From: an uncultured Faecalibacterium sp.
Lineage (GTDB): Bacteria; Bacillota; Clostridia; Oscillospirales; Ruminococcaceae
Length of the DNA: 12,241 bases
Direction of reading: 5' to 3'
Assembly (NCBI GenBank): GCA_945982465.1
Contig: CAMFSB010000023.1
Location: 1-12,241 of the forward strand
Below the pieces are notes generated by a model. The model saw nothing but the letters and a program-made list of their open reading frames with translations, searched no databases and was not told where the DNA came from. A program made the position numbers and the translations under genes. Of the stretch, positions 1 to 6,604 are shown in pieces (position 1 is the stretch's first letter; every line of letters starts with the position of its first letter).

Positions 1-1100
1 GCCTGTTTTTGAACATCTGGGCGCCCGCGGACGCCACCCCCGAAAGCAGGCTGCCGGTGCTGGTGTACATCCACGGCGGCGGCTTTACCGGCGGCTGCGG
101 CCACGAAAAGCACTTCGACGGCCCGGTGTGGCCTACCAAAGGGGTCATCGGCGTGACCCTCAACTACCGGCTGGGGCCGCTGGGCTTTGCCTGCCTGCCC
201 GAGCTGGCCACCGAAGCCGGCCACACCGGCAACTACGCCTTGTACGACCAGCTGGCCGCCCTGCAGTGGGTGCGCGCCAACATTGCGGCCTTTGGCGGCG
301 ACGAAACCCGCATTACCCTGATGGGTCAGTCGGCCGGGGCCATGAGCGTGCAGCAGCTGTGCTTCAGCCCACTGGCAAAGGGGCTGTTTGCGGGCGCGGT
401 GATGAGCAGCGGCGGGGGGGTGAACAAGCTGTTCGGTGAGCCACCCGCGCCCGAAGCGCTGTACCCGCTGTGGCAGCAGGTGATGCAGGCGGCCGGCTGT
501 GCGGACCTGGCCGCCCTGCGCGCCCTGCCCGCGGCGGAGCTGTTCGCCGCCTGGCAGGCTGTAAGCAAGGCGCACAAGGGCGGCATGAGCTGCGTGCCCT
601 GCCTGGACGGGCGGCTGATCCCCCTGCCCGGGGCCGCTGCGGCTAGGGCCGGCGCCCAGCACGATATCCCGTACCTGATCGGCACCACCAGCGAGGACAT
701 CGCACCGCCCCTGCTGCACAAAATGGCAAAAAGCTGGTGCCGTTTGCAGGCCGACCAGGGCCGGCAGCCCGCCTATGCCTGGCTGTTTGACCGCCAGCTG
801 CCCGGCGACGGGTGCGGCGCGTGGCATTCCAGCGACCTGTGGTACTGGTTCGGCACGCTGGGCAGCTGCTGGCGGCCCATGGAAGAAAAAGACCGCCTGC
901 TCAGCGGGCAGATGGTGGACTACCTGACCAACTTTGCCAAAACGGGCGACCCCAACGGCGGCACACTGCCCCGGTGGCTGCCCGTGCGCAAGGGGCAGAG
1001 CAGGGTGCTGCGCCTGGGCGAGGGCGAGACCCGTATGGGCGGCGTGAACCTGGCAAAGCTGACCCGCACCATGCTGACCAACAAGGCCGTGGGCGAGTAG
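1..1100 (+). CDS. Type-B carboxylesterase (alpha/beta hydrolase), 5' end missing
   Basis: This serine esterase would hydrolyse carboxylic esters; the substrate cannot be told from sequence. The reading frame is open from the first bases (partial codon, then Leu-Phe-Leu-Asn-Ile-Trp), which matches the conserved EDCLFLNIW segment of the family, so the real start lies upstream of the window and the TTG at 9 is not it. Counting from that TTG, the oxyanion-hole motif HGGGF is at residues 22-26 and the nucleophile elbow GQSAG at 106-110 (Ser108). A candidate acid lies in the later IGTTSED segment, and the catalytic His is in the AWHSSDLWYWFG segment. The family's C-terminal NFAKTGDPN motif is present. 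About 365 residues are visible of a usual 450-550. The gene ends in TAG and converges on the minus-strand operon. A cytoplasmic location is likely from the visible part, but a signal peptide could be missing. Confidence 0.93.
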   Translation, partial: LFLNIWAPADATPESRLPVLVYIHGGGFTGGCGHEKHFDGPVWPTKGVIGVTLNYRLGPLGFACLPELATEAGHTGNYALYDQLAALQWVRANIAAFGGDETRITLMGQSAGAMSVQQLCFSPLAKGLFAGAVMSSGGGVNKLFGEPPAPEALYPLWQQVMQAAGCADLAALRALPAAELFAAWQAVSKAHKGGMSCVPCLDGRLIPLPGAAAARAGAQHDIPYLIGTTSEDIAPPLLHKMAKSWCRLQADQGRQPAYAWLFDRQLPGDGCGAWHSSDLWYWFGTLGSCWRPMEEKDRLLSGQMVDYLTNFAKTGDPNGGTLPRWLPVRKGQSRVLRLGEGETRMGGVNLAKLTRTMLTNKAVGE

Positions 1101-1206
1101 CGCCCGGATGAAAAAACGCCGGCGTCCTTCCGTTTGCCGGTACGCCGCAGCCGCCAACGCAATGCGCGGAGCGTTTGCCCTGCATGGCGCGGCACTGCCC
1201 AAAGAG

Positions 1207-1251
1207 AAAAGCGCGTTCCCCTGCCCGGCCGGGCAGAGGAACGCGCTTTTT
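1207..1251. terminator. Bidirectional rho-independent terminator between convergent genes
   Basis: A 13-bp outer stem (1207-1219 with 1238-1250, AAAAGCGCGTTCC) continues, after one C/A mismatch at 1220/1237, into an 8-base inner palindrome arm (1221-1228 with 1229-1236). The right arm ends in TTTTT on the plus strand, and the left arm gives TTTT followed by CTCTTT on the minus strand, so it can stop both the esterase transcript and the psuK-psuG-glycosyltransferase transcript. It lies in the 179-base gap between the two converging stop codons. The rest of that gap (1101-1206) shows no gene. Confidence 0.92.
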
Positions 1252-1279
1252 ATATGTATATGGAATACGGTGCTGGCAG

Positions 1280-2695
1280 TCAGATCAGATGAGCGGCCTG
1301 TGCCAGCACAAACAGGGTGCTGCCCAGCCAGATGCCAAGAATGCACACCGCAAATGTACCGAACAACATGATGCGCAGCGATGGAGCGACAGCCAAAGGC
1401 TGTTCGCCTCCGCAAGCGGCCAGACGGTCACCCAGCGAACTGCCGCGCAGCGGAAATTTGAACAGGAGAGATGCCAGCACAGGTGCGGCAAAGACGACTG
1501 GGGCGAGCTCGACCATATAGGGGATCAGCGCCAGATAAAAGCTGAGATTCTGTTCGCCCGTGGTCAAGGACTTGATCAAATTGCCCAGCATGCCCCAATA
1601 CAGCAGATTTTCTTCCAGCTGGCCGGGAAAGTTGAAATTCATGCACATCCAGTATCCTGCGAACAGGAGAGTGTTCAGATACAGCCAGGGCGCACGCTGG
1701 CGCTGCGCGAAATTGGTGAGCACCACAAACGGCGCCAGCAGAATCAGCCATTGCGGATGCCAACTCACAAACACAAACAGCAGCCCATACACGGCCAGCC
1801 CCAGCCAGGGCATAAAGGCGGCGGCAGCCTGCCGGCTTTGAGGCCGATACAGATAGCATCCCAGCAGCAGACAGGCGTACAGGATCAGATAAATGGGCAG
1901 ATCGTCCAGCCCGCCGGCCAGCTTGGCCGCAAAAATCCGCTGGATTACCTCGCCGTTGAATACGCTCATGTCACCGGTGCGACCACATAACAGGAACGCC
2001 GTGGGAATGTAAACCCACAGGCTGGCCAGCAGATAGCCGGCACAGCGCAAAGGCCGTTTTTCAACCAGTACCAGCAGCGGCACAAACAGCAAAAGCGGAA
2101 AAAATTTGAATACGACCGCTACCCCGGCCAGCAGAGAAAAACGAAGCATACGTCCATCCAGCCATGCCAGAATTGCTGCCAGCAAAAACAGCAGGCACAG
2201 TGAGTCGTACTGGCCCATGACCATTGTGGCAAAAAAGACGATGGGGTCCAGAACAAAATACAGCGGGATGAAATGCGCGTCATCGCCGGTATAGCCCAGC
2301 CGGGTGGCAATGCGGCGCAGCAGCACCGCGCAGCCGGCAAACGCAGCCGTACCAATCGCCTTTGACCAGAACATCAGAAAACGTTCGCTGACCACGAGCT
2401 GCCCCAACTGGCAAACAAGATACACCGGCAGCTGCCATACGGCATACAGCGCATAACACAAAATGTTATAGTGTGCATTGTTGAGATAGTACAGAGAATT
2501 CTGATGTGCCATTACAACATTGTAATAATCGAGAAACTGGCCGTTTTTGATGCAGTCAAGCAGCAGCCAGGCGTGGTTGGAAGTTTCCAGCAGGTCATCG
2601 TGGCCCGCGGTACCATAAAAAATGGCACACAGCAGAATCGTGAAGAGAAGATCAAGCCTATGGTGGGAACGCGGCGAAATGGCAGAAAGATTCAT
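1280..2695 (-). CDS. Polytopic membrane protein, GT-C fold glycosyltransferase (GT87/DUF2029-like)
   Basis: The protein has 471 residues and about ten or more hydrophobic segments, so it sits in the cytoplasmic membrane. After the first TM segment it has GHDD (residues 31-34), placed like the catalytic acidic motif of GT-C enzymes. It also has GQYDSL (161-166) and a KFFPLLLF segment (197-204), both typical of polyprenyl-phosphate-sugar-dependent mannosyltransferases of the GT87/PIG-M type, and HPQWLILLAPF (313-323). The likely role is transfer of a sugar from a lipid-phosphate donor outside the membrane; donor and acceptor are unknown. An in-frame ATG at 2746 exists, but the ATG at 2695 has a GGAGG six bases upstream and starts just 13 bases after psuG, so 2695 is chosen. 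It is the last gene of the psuK-psuG operon. Its DNA is clearly AT-richer (20 G/C in the 60 bases 2461-2520) than the flanking genes, which suggests separate acquisition. Confidence 0.8.
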   Translation of the reverse strand: MNLSAISPRSHHRLDLLFTILLCAIFYGTAGHDDLLETSNHAWLLLDCIKNGQFLDYYNVVMAHQNSLYYLNNAHYNILCYALYAVWQLPVYLVCQLGQLVVSERFLMFWSKAIGTAAFAGCAVLLRRIATRLGYTGDDAHFIPLYFVLDPIVFFATMVMGQYDSLCLLFLLAAILAWLDGRMLRFSLLAGVAVVFKFFPLLLFVPLLVLVEKRPLRCAGYLLASLWVYIPTAFLLCGRTGDMSVFNGEVIQRIFAAKLAGGLDDLPIYLILYACLLLGCYLYRPQSRQAAAAFMPWLGLAVYGLLFVFVSWHPQWLILLAPFVVLTNFAQRQRAPWLYLNTLLFAGYWMCMNFNFPGQLEENLLYWGMLGNLIKSLTTGEQNLSFYLALIPYMVELAPVVFAAPVLASLLFKFPLRGSSLGDRLAACGGEQPLAVAPSLRIMLFGTFAVCILGIWLGSTLFVLAQAAHLI

Positions 2696-2701
2696 GGCGT
2701 G

Positions 2702-2706
2702 CCTCC
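2702..2706 (-). promoter_or_regulatory. Ribosome binding site deciding the start of the membrane glycosyltransferase
   Basis: A perfect GGAGG reading on the minus strand lies two bases after the psuG stop codon (TGA at 2711-2709) and six bases before the ATG at 2695. It favours this ATG over the in-frame ATG at 2746, which lies inside psuG, and suggests that translation of the two genes is coupled. Confidence 0.8.
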
Positions 2707-2708
2707 GG

Positions 2709-3638
2709 TCACAGCCTGGCATACTCCACCGCGATGCGGGCCGCACAGCGGGCGTTGTTGTAGGCCAGTTGGATGTTGGTGGCCAGGCTGTCGCCGCCGG
2801 TCAGCTCCACGATCTTGGCCAGCAAAAACGGGGTGATCTTTTTGCCCCGCACGCCCGCCTCGTCGGCGGCGGCCAGCGCCTTGTCCACTACGGCGGACAT
2901 TTCGCCAAAGTCCATCGCGTACTGCTCGGGCACCGGGTTGCCGATCAGGATGCCGCCGCCCATGCCCAGGTCCCACTTGACCTTGGCCAGCTTTGCCACG
3001 TCGGCCGGGGTATCGGCCTTGTAGTCCACGCCAAAGCCGCTTTCGCGGCAGTAAAAGCTGGGGAAGTTCTCGGTGCCCATGCCCACCACGGGCACGCCCA
3101 TGGTCTCCAGATATTCCAGCGTCAGGCCGATGTCCAGGATCATTTTGGCGCCCGCGCACACCACGGCCACCGGCGTGTGGGCCAGCTCCTGCAGATCGGC
3201 CGAGATGTCAAAGCTGGTCGAAGCGCCGCGATGCACGCCGCCGATGCCGCCTGTGGCAAAGAATTTGACCCCCGCGTACTGGGCCAGCATCATGGTGGTG
3301 GTCACGGTGGTGGCGCCGGTGGCGCCGGTGGCCAGCGCAATGGGCAGGTCACGGCGGCTCAGCTTGCCCACGCAGTCGTTTTTATTCTCGCACAAAAACT
3401 GCAGTTCGTCCTCGGTCAGGCCGGCCTTCATGCGGCCGTTGATCACCGCCATGGTGGCGGGCACCGCGCCCTCGGCCCGGATGATGGTTTCGATCTCGCG
3501 GGCAAATTCCAGGTTCTGCGGGTAGGGCATGCCGTGGGAAAGGATGGTGCTTTCCAGCGCCACCACAGGCTTGCCCTCGGCCACTGCCTGGGCGATCTCA
3601 GGGGTGATGTCCATATAGTCCTTTACGCTGTAATTCAT
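2709..3638 (-). CDS. psuG: Pseudouridine-5'-phosphate glycosidase
   Basis: PsuG cleaves the C-glycosidic bond of pseudouridine 5'-phosphate to give uracil and ribose 5-phosphate (the reaction is reversible) in the cytoplasm. The 309 residues match the family's usual length. Conserved blocks are visible in order: VALESTILSHGMPYPQN (26-42), GGIGGVHRGA (130-139), DISADLQEL (144-152), CAGAKMILDI (161-170) with Lys165 in the position of the Schiff-base lysine, ETMGVPVVG (178-186), and GGDSLATNIQLAYNNA (281-296). No truncation is seen. The ATG overlaps the stop codon of the upstream kinase gene (ATGA at 3638-3635) and has GGAG eight bases upstream, so the start is firm. Together with the kinase it makes a complete two-step pseudouridine salvage pathway. 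No nucleoside transporter gene accompanies it here. Confidence 0.95.
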   Translation of the reverse strand: MNYSVKDYMDITPEIAQAVAEGKPVVALESTILSHGMPYPQNLEFAREIETIIRAEGAVPATMAVINGRMKAGLTEDELQFLCENKNDCVGKLSRRDLPIALATGATGATTVTTTMMLAQYAGVKFFATGGIGGVHRGASTSFDISADLQELAHTPVAVVCAGAKMILDIGLTLEYLETMGVPVVGMGTENFPSFYCRESGFGVDYKADTPADVAKLAKVKWDLGMGGGILIGNPVPEQYAMDFGEMSAVVDKALAAADEAGVRGKKITPFLLAKIVELTGGDSLATNIQLAYNNARCAARIAVEYARL

Positions 3639-4564
3639 TCTACATACTCCTTTATCATGTATTCAATGGTTTCCATACTCATGGCGGGGTTGATGGTGTC
3701 GTCGCAGCTGATGGCCGCCAGCCCCGCGCCCAGCGCAAACTGCACCGTGCGCAAGGCGTCGTACCCCAGTACGCTGGCCCGCACGATGCCGGCCATGGTG
3801 GCGTCGCCCGCGCCCGTGGCGTTGACGCAGCCGTCAAAGCCGTGGCTGCGGCCGTGCAGCGCCCCTTCCGGCCCTTTGTAATAGATGCCGTCGCGCCCCA
3901 GCGAAACAAACACCCGCCGCACGCCCCGCGCCAGCACAGCGTCGCAGGCGGCGTCCAGTTCCGCTTCGGTGTGGATGGGCATACCAGCCAGCACCTCCAT
4001 CTCCTGCCGGTTGGGCTTGATGGTGTCGAACGCGGCCAGGTACGGCTCTACCTCCCTGGCCCAGCTGGTGGATACCGGATCCATATACAGCGGCCGGGTG
4101 CAGCGCTGCGCCAGCGTCTGCAGGGCGGCGGCCGAAAGGTTGCCGTCGCACACCACCAGCTCCGCCCCGTTCAGCATGGGCAGGCACTGGGTCACAAACG
4201 CGCCGTTCAGTTCCTTGACGATGTGCATGTCGCTCATGGCCACGATCATGTCGCCGTCGTCGTCCAATACGGAAATGTAGCTGGAGCTGTGGCGGCCGGG
4301 GCGCACCTGCAGATACGCGGTGTCCATGCCCAGCGCGGCGCACCCCTCGCGCAGCATGCGGCCGTAGGGGTCGTCGCCCACCACCGACGCCAGCTTGACG
4401 CTGCACCCCAGCCGGACGGCGTTATCCAGAATATTGCGCATTACGCCGCCCATCGAAAGATGCAGCGTGCCGGGGTTGGAATCGCGCATCACCAGCGGTG
4501 CGTCGGCCCGGCCGTGGATGTCCACGTTTGCGCCGCCGATGCCGGCGATATAGCCCATATCCAT
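3635..4564 (-). CDS. psuK: PfkB-family carbohydrate kinase, probable pseudouridine kinase
   Basis: This ribokinase-family enzyme most likely phosphorylates pseudouridine at O5' with ATP, feeding PsuG. Numbered from the ATG at 4564 it has 309 residues. It shows the N-terminal GIGGANVDI substrate-side motif (8-16), a MGGVMRN block near 38-44 (the usual GG.xxN region), KPNRQE (183-188), SLGRDG (221-226), and the second PfkB signature NATGAGDATMAG (248-259) with catalytic base Asp254. Three in-frame ATGs lie at 4567, 4564 and 4558; the GAGG upstream leaves two, five and eleven bases respectively, so 4564 is preferred. The pseudouridine assignment rests on the ATGA overlap with psuG; by sequence alone the enzyme could serve another nucleoside or sugar. 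A promoter lies just upstream at 4590-4618. Confidence 0.88.
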   Translation of the reverse strand: MDMGYIAGIGGANVDIHGRADAPLVMRDSNPGTLHLSMGGVMRNILDNAVRLGCSVKLASVVGDDPYGRMLREGCAALGMDTAYLQVRPGRHSSSYISVLDDDGDMIVAMSDMHIVKELNGAFVTQCLPMLNGAELVVCDGNLSAAALQTLAQRCTRPLYMDPVSTSWAREVEPYLAAFDTIKPNRQEMEVLAGMPIHTEAELDAACDAVLARGVRRVFVSLGRDGIYYKGPEGALHGRSHGFDGCVNATGAGDATMAGIVRASVLGYDALRTVQFALGAGLAAISCDDTINPAMSMETIEYMIKEYVE

Positions 4565-4589
4565 CACCTCACAGGATCATAATGCTATT

Positions 4590-4618
4590 ATTGTAAATTC
4601 TCCGCCCGGAAAATACAA
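4590..4618 (-). promoter_or_regulatory. Probable vegetative (sigma-A type) promoter for the psuK-psuG operon
   Basis: Reading on the minus strand, TTGTAT (4618-4613) is followed by a 17-base spacer and TACAAT (4595-4590), a five-of-six match to TATAAT; the -35 matches three of six. Transcription would begin near 4583, giving a leader of about 20 bases to the ATG at 4564. The spacing and the AT-rich setting in a GC-rich genome support it. No operator or riboswitch is evident. Confidence 0.55.
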
Positions 4619-4625
4619 GAGCCGT

Positions 4626-4655
4626 GAATAAACAATTCGCCGCCGCCGCAAACTA
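4626..4655 (+). promoter_or_regulatory. Candidate forespore sigma (sigma-G/sigma-F type) promoter before the SpoIIQ-like gene
   Basis: GAATA (4626-4630) fits the -35 pattern GMATR described for Bacillus sigma-G. After 18 bases comes CAAACTA (4649-4655), which differs at one place from the -10 pattern CATNNTA. The gene it precedes resembles spoIIQ, which is forespore-transcribed in known spore formers, so the location is meaningful. Transcription would start near 4662 and leave a leader of roughly 105 bases. The consensus is short and is recalled from Bacillus, so chance matching is possible. Confidence 0.35.
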
Positions 4656-4689
4656 CAAACAAAGCGGGACGGCGCGCCCGGGCGGACTT

Positions 4690-4722
4690 GCAAAAGCAGC
4701 CTTCGGCCGGCGGCTCTTTTGC
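4690..4722 (+). other. Leader hairpin upstream of the SpoIIQ-like gene
   Basis: GCAAAAG (4690-4696) pairs with CTTTTGC (4716-4722). After a one-base bulge (C4697), AGCC (4698-4701) pairs with GGCT (4712-4715) around a GC-rich 10-base loop. It lies in the untranslated region 46 bases before the ATG at 4768. There is no following T-run, so it is not a standard terminator. It may be a leader structure, a protein-binding palindrome, or a degenerate repeat. Confidence 0.4.
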
Positions 4723-4755
4723 GCTGCCGCCCCCGCCAAAGCTATTTTAGGGAAC

Positions 4756-4759
4756 GGAG
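4756..4759 (+). promoter_or_regulatory. Ribosome binding site deciding the SpoIIQ-like start
   Basis: GGAG (4756-4759) lies eight bases before ATG 4768. The frame is open back to a GTG at 4624, but the 48 extra residues would be low-complexity, have no ribosome site, and would put the TM segment in mid-protein. ATG 4768 is therefore the start. Confidence 0.75.
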
Positions 4760-4767
4760 AATCAAAT

Positions 4768-5529
4768 ATGAACAAGGTACTTGCTTTTTTGCGGGACAAG
4801 GCGTTTGTGCTGGTACTGCTGGCGTGCATCGTGGGCGCTGCGTTCACCAGTGTTTGGGCCATCCGCACAGTACGGGACCGCCTGAGCGAAAACCCGGGCA
4901 CGGCCGACAGCGATATCGCCGGGATCGAGGAATATCCCGGCCTGGAACAGGAGGAGGGGGATGCACAATGGCAGCAGCCTGGGGTCGGTGTGGCCGGCAA
5001 TGTGGAGGGCGTGCCGAAGCCTACGCCCGCTGCGCCGGCGCAGTCTTCTGCATCGCAGTCTGGGTCTGGTTCGTCGTCGGCGTCTGCCAACGCGGAGCAC
5101 GAGCAAGAAGAGCCTGCCGCTGTGCAGGCGCCCTCGTACACCTCGCCGGTGTCTGGCAGAGTATTGACCGCCTTCAGCGGGGATGAGCTGGTGTACAACA
5201 AAACGCTGGAGGACTGGCGCACCCACAACGGTGTGGATTACGCCTGCAATGCGGGCGAAAGCGTGTACGCGCCGGTCAGCGGCACAGTGGCCAAGGCCGA
5301 GGCGGACGGCAACTGGGGCGGCGTGGTGGAGATCACCGCCGCGGACGGCAGCGTCTGGCGCGTGTGCGGCGTAGCGGATGCCGTGGTCAAGGCCGGCGAC
5401 GCGGTGAGCTGCGGCCAGCAGCTGGGCCGGGCGGGCGCCATCGGCTGCGAAAGCCTGACCGGCAGCCATGTGCATCTGGAGATCCGCAAAAACGGCCGCT
5501 ATATCGACCCGGCAGAGTATCTGGGCTGA
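4768..5529 (+). CDS. SpoIIQ-like membrane-anchored LytM/M23 peptidase
   Basis: This 253-residue protein has a short cytoplasmic start, one TM helix (about 11-32), a low-complexity Ser/Ala/Pro/Glu linker (about 43-125), and a C-terminal LytM/M23 domain (about 126-253). The domain carries TLEDWRTHNGVD, a segment characteristic of SpoIIQ, with metal ligands His153 and Asp157 (HNGVD) and the HVH motif His234/His236. All M23 zinc ligands are therefore present, as in clostridial SpoIIQ and unlike Bacillus subtilis SpoIIQ, where the first His is replaced. In spore formers SpoIIQ is in the forespore membrane and pairs with mother-cell SpoIIIAH to form the engulfment channel. That role is an inference here; a general cell-wall endopeptidase is the alternative. 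It stands alone, between a divergent promoter region and its own terminator. The linker is unusually long. Confidence 0.85.
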   Translation: MNKVLAFLRDKAFVLVLLACIVGAAFTSVWAIRTVRDRLSENPGTADSDIAGIEEYPGLEQEEGDAQWQQPGVGVAGNVEGVPKPTPAAPAQSSASQSGSGSSSASANAEHEQEEPAAVQAPSYTSPVSGRVLTAFSGDELVYNKTLEDWRTHNGVDYACNAGESVYAPVSGTVAKAEADGNWGGVVEITAADGSVWRVCGVADAVVKAGDAVSCGQQLGRAGAIGCESLTGSHVHLEIRKNGRYIDPAEYLG

Positions 5530-5547
5530 ACGCCGGGGGCAAAGCAG

Positions 5548-5596
5548 AGCCCTCCCGCGGCGCGGCGCGTGTGCGCCCGCTGCGGGAGGGCTTTTT
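5548..5596 (+). terminator. Rho-independent terminator after the SpoIIQ-like gene
   Basis: An 11-bp perfect stem, AGCCCTCCCGC (5548-5558) with GCGGGAGGGCT (5582-5592), with a GC-rich loop of 23 bases, runs into TTTTT. It begins 18 bases after the stop codon and separates this gene from the downstream seven-gene operon, which therefore needs its own promoter. Confidence 0.9.
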
Positions 5597-5612
5597 GCGC
5601 GCACGGCCGGCA

Positions 5613-5641
5613 TTGCATTTTCAGCCCGCTTTCGGTATACT
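5613..5641 (+). promoter_or_regulatory. Probable sigma-A type promoter for the sugar-modification operon
   Basis: TTGCAT (5613-5618), a 17-base spacer, then TATACT (5636-5641), a five-of-six match to TATAAT. Transcription would start near 5648, about 32 bases before the ATG at 5680, just after the upstream terminator. The stretch downstream is AT-rich (ATTATTGTGT and an A-run), which is unusual for this window. Confidence 0.6.
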
Positions 5642-5679
5642 GTAATCTGTATTATTGTGTAAAAAAAGAGGGGAACAGT

Positions 5680-6603
5680 ATGGGGAAACGGGTCCTGGTG
5701 GGCAGCACCGGCTTTGTGGGCGGCAATCTGGCCGCGGCAGGGGATTTTACCAAACTCTATCACTCCACCAACGTGCACGAGGGCTTCGGCGCACACAACG
5801 ACCTGGTGGTGTACGCAGGCGTGCCCGCGGCCATGTTTCTGGCCAACAGCGACCCCGAAGCGGATCTGGCCGTGATGCGCGCCGCGCGCGAAAATCTGCG
5901 CGCGCTGAACGGGCGGCAGACCGTGCTGATCTCGTCCATCTGCGTGTACGCCGACAGCCGCGGCAAAACCGAGGCCGATGAGCCGCAGCCGGCCGGCCTT
6001 GCCGTCTACGGCGCCAACCGCCTGCAGCTGGAGCGCTGGGTGCGGGAGGATTTTCCCCATGCGCTGATCGTGCGGTTGCCCGCGCTGTACGGCAAGGGGC
6101 TGAAAAAGAATTTCCTGTACGACCTGCACACCATCACCCCCGCGCTGCTGCGCCCGGAAAAATATGAGCAACTGGCCGCCCGCAGCGAGCTGGTGCGCGC
6201 CGGCTATTCCGACGCGGGCAACGGCTTTTACAAGCTGAACGGCCGGGCCGATGCCGCTGCGCTGCGGGCGTGGTTTGAGCGCAATGATTTCAACGCCCTG
6301 TGCTTTACCGACAGCCGCAGCCGCTACCAGTTTTACAACCTGGCCCGCCTGTGGGCCGATGTGTGCGCCGCGCTGCGCCTGGGCCTGAGAACCCTTAATC
6401 TGACCACGCCGCCGGTATCCGCCGCCGAGGTGTACCGGGCCGTGACCGGCCGGGAGGATTTTTCCAACACGCTGGCCGCCCCGCCGTTTGATTACGACCT
6501 GCGCAGCCGCTATGCTGCCCTGCTGGGCGGGCAGGACGGCTACCTGTGCACGAAAGACGAGGAACTGGCGGACATCACAGATTTTATGAAAGGGTGGACC
6601 TGA
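5680..6603 (+). CDS. SDR-type NAD(P)-dependent nucleotide-sugar epimerase/dehydratase-like protein
   Basis: This extended short-chain dehydrogenase/reductase has 307 residues. It has the Rossmann motif GSTGFVG (8-14), an ISSICVYAD block (84-92) with the usual active-site Ser region, and YGANR (110-114), where the catalytic YxxxK is expected. Arg114 replaces the Lys, which could weaken or alter classical redox chemistry. A substrate such as a UDP-, GDP- or dTDP-sugar is likely from the family and neighbours but cannot be named. The frame is open back to 5569, but GAGGGG (5668-5673) lies six bases before ATG 5680 and the Rossmann strand begins there, so 5680 is the start. It is the first gene of a compact operon; the next gene begins one base after its stop. 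It is probably cytoplasmic. Confidence 0.85.
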   Translation: MGKRVLVGSTGFVGGNLAAAGDFTKLYHSTNVHEGFGAHNDLVVYAGVPAAMFLANSDPEADLAVMRAARENLRALNGRQTVLISSICVYADSRGKTEADEPQPAGLAVYGANRLQLERWVREDFPHALIVRLPALYGKGLKKNFLYDLHTITPALLRPEKYEQLAARSELVRAGYSDAGNGFYKLNGRADAAALRAWFERNDFNALCFTDSRSRYQFYNLARLWADVCAALRLGLRTLNLTTPPVSAAEVYRAVTGREDFSNTLAAPPFDYDLRSRYAALLGGQDGYLCTKDEELADITDFMKGWT

Positions 6604-6604
6604 T

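Noticed and set aside
1101..1206. Search for a small gene or RNA in the gap after the esterase
   Set aside because: A short GC-rich open frame starts at 1108, but it runs through the terminator and into the antisense of the membrane glycosyltransferase, with no ribosome site and no domain.
3295..3336. Short direct repeats (GGTGGCGCCGGTGGCGCC)
   Set aside because: They encode the Thr-Gly-Ala repeats of a conserved PsuG glycine-rich stretch, so they are coding and not a separate repeat element.
2622..3881. A 419-codon open frame on the plus strand
   Set aside because: It is antisense to psuG and psuK, whose motifs are unambiguous. Its translation is His/Gly-rich without domain features.
4719..4748. 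Possible sigma-A promoter TTGCGC-18-TATTTT before the SpoIIQ-like gene
   Set aside because: The -35 match is weak, it overlaps the hairpin arm, and the spacing is 18. It remains possible but is poorer than the other promoters called.
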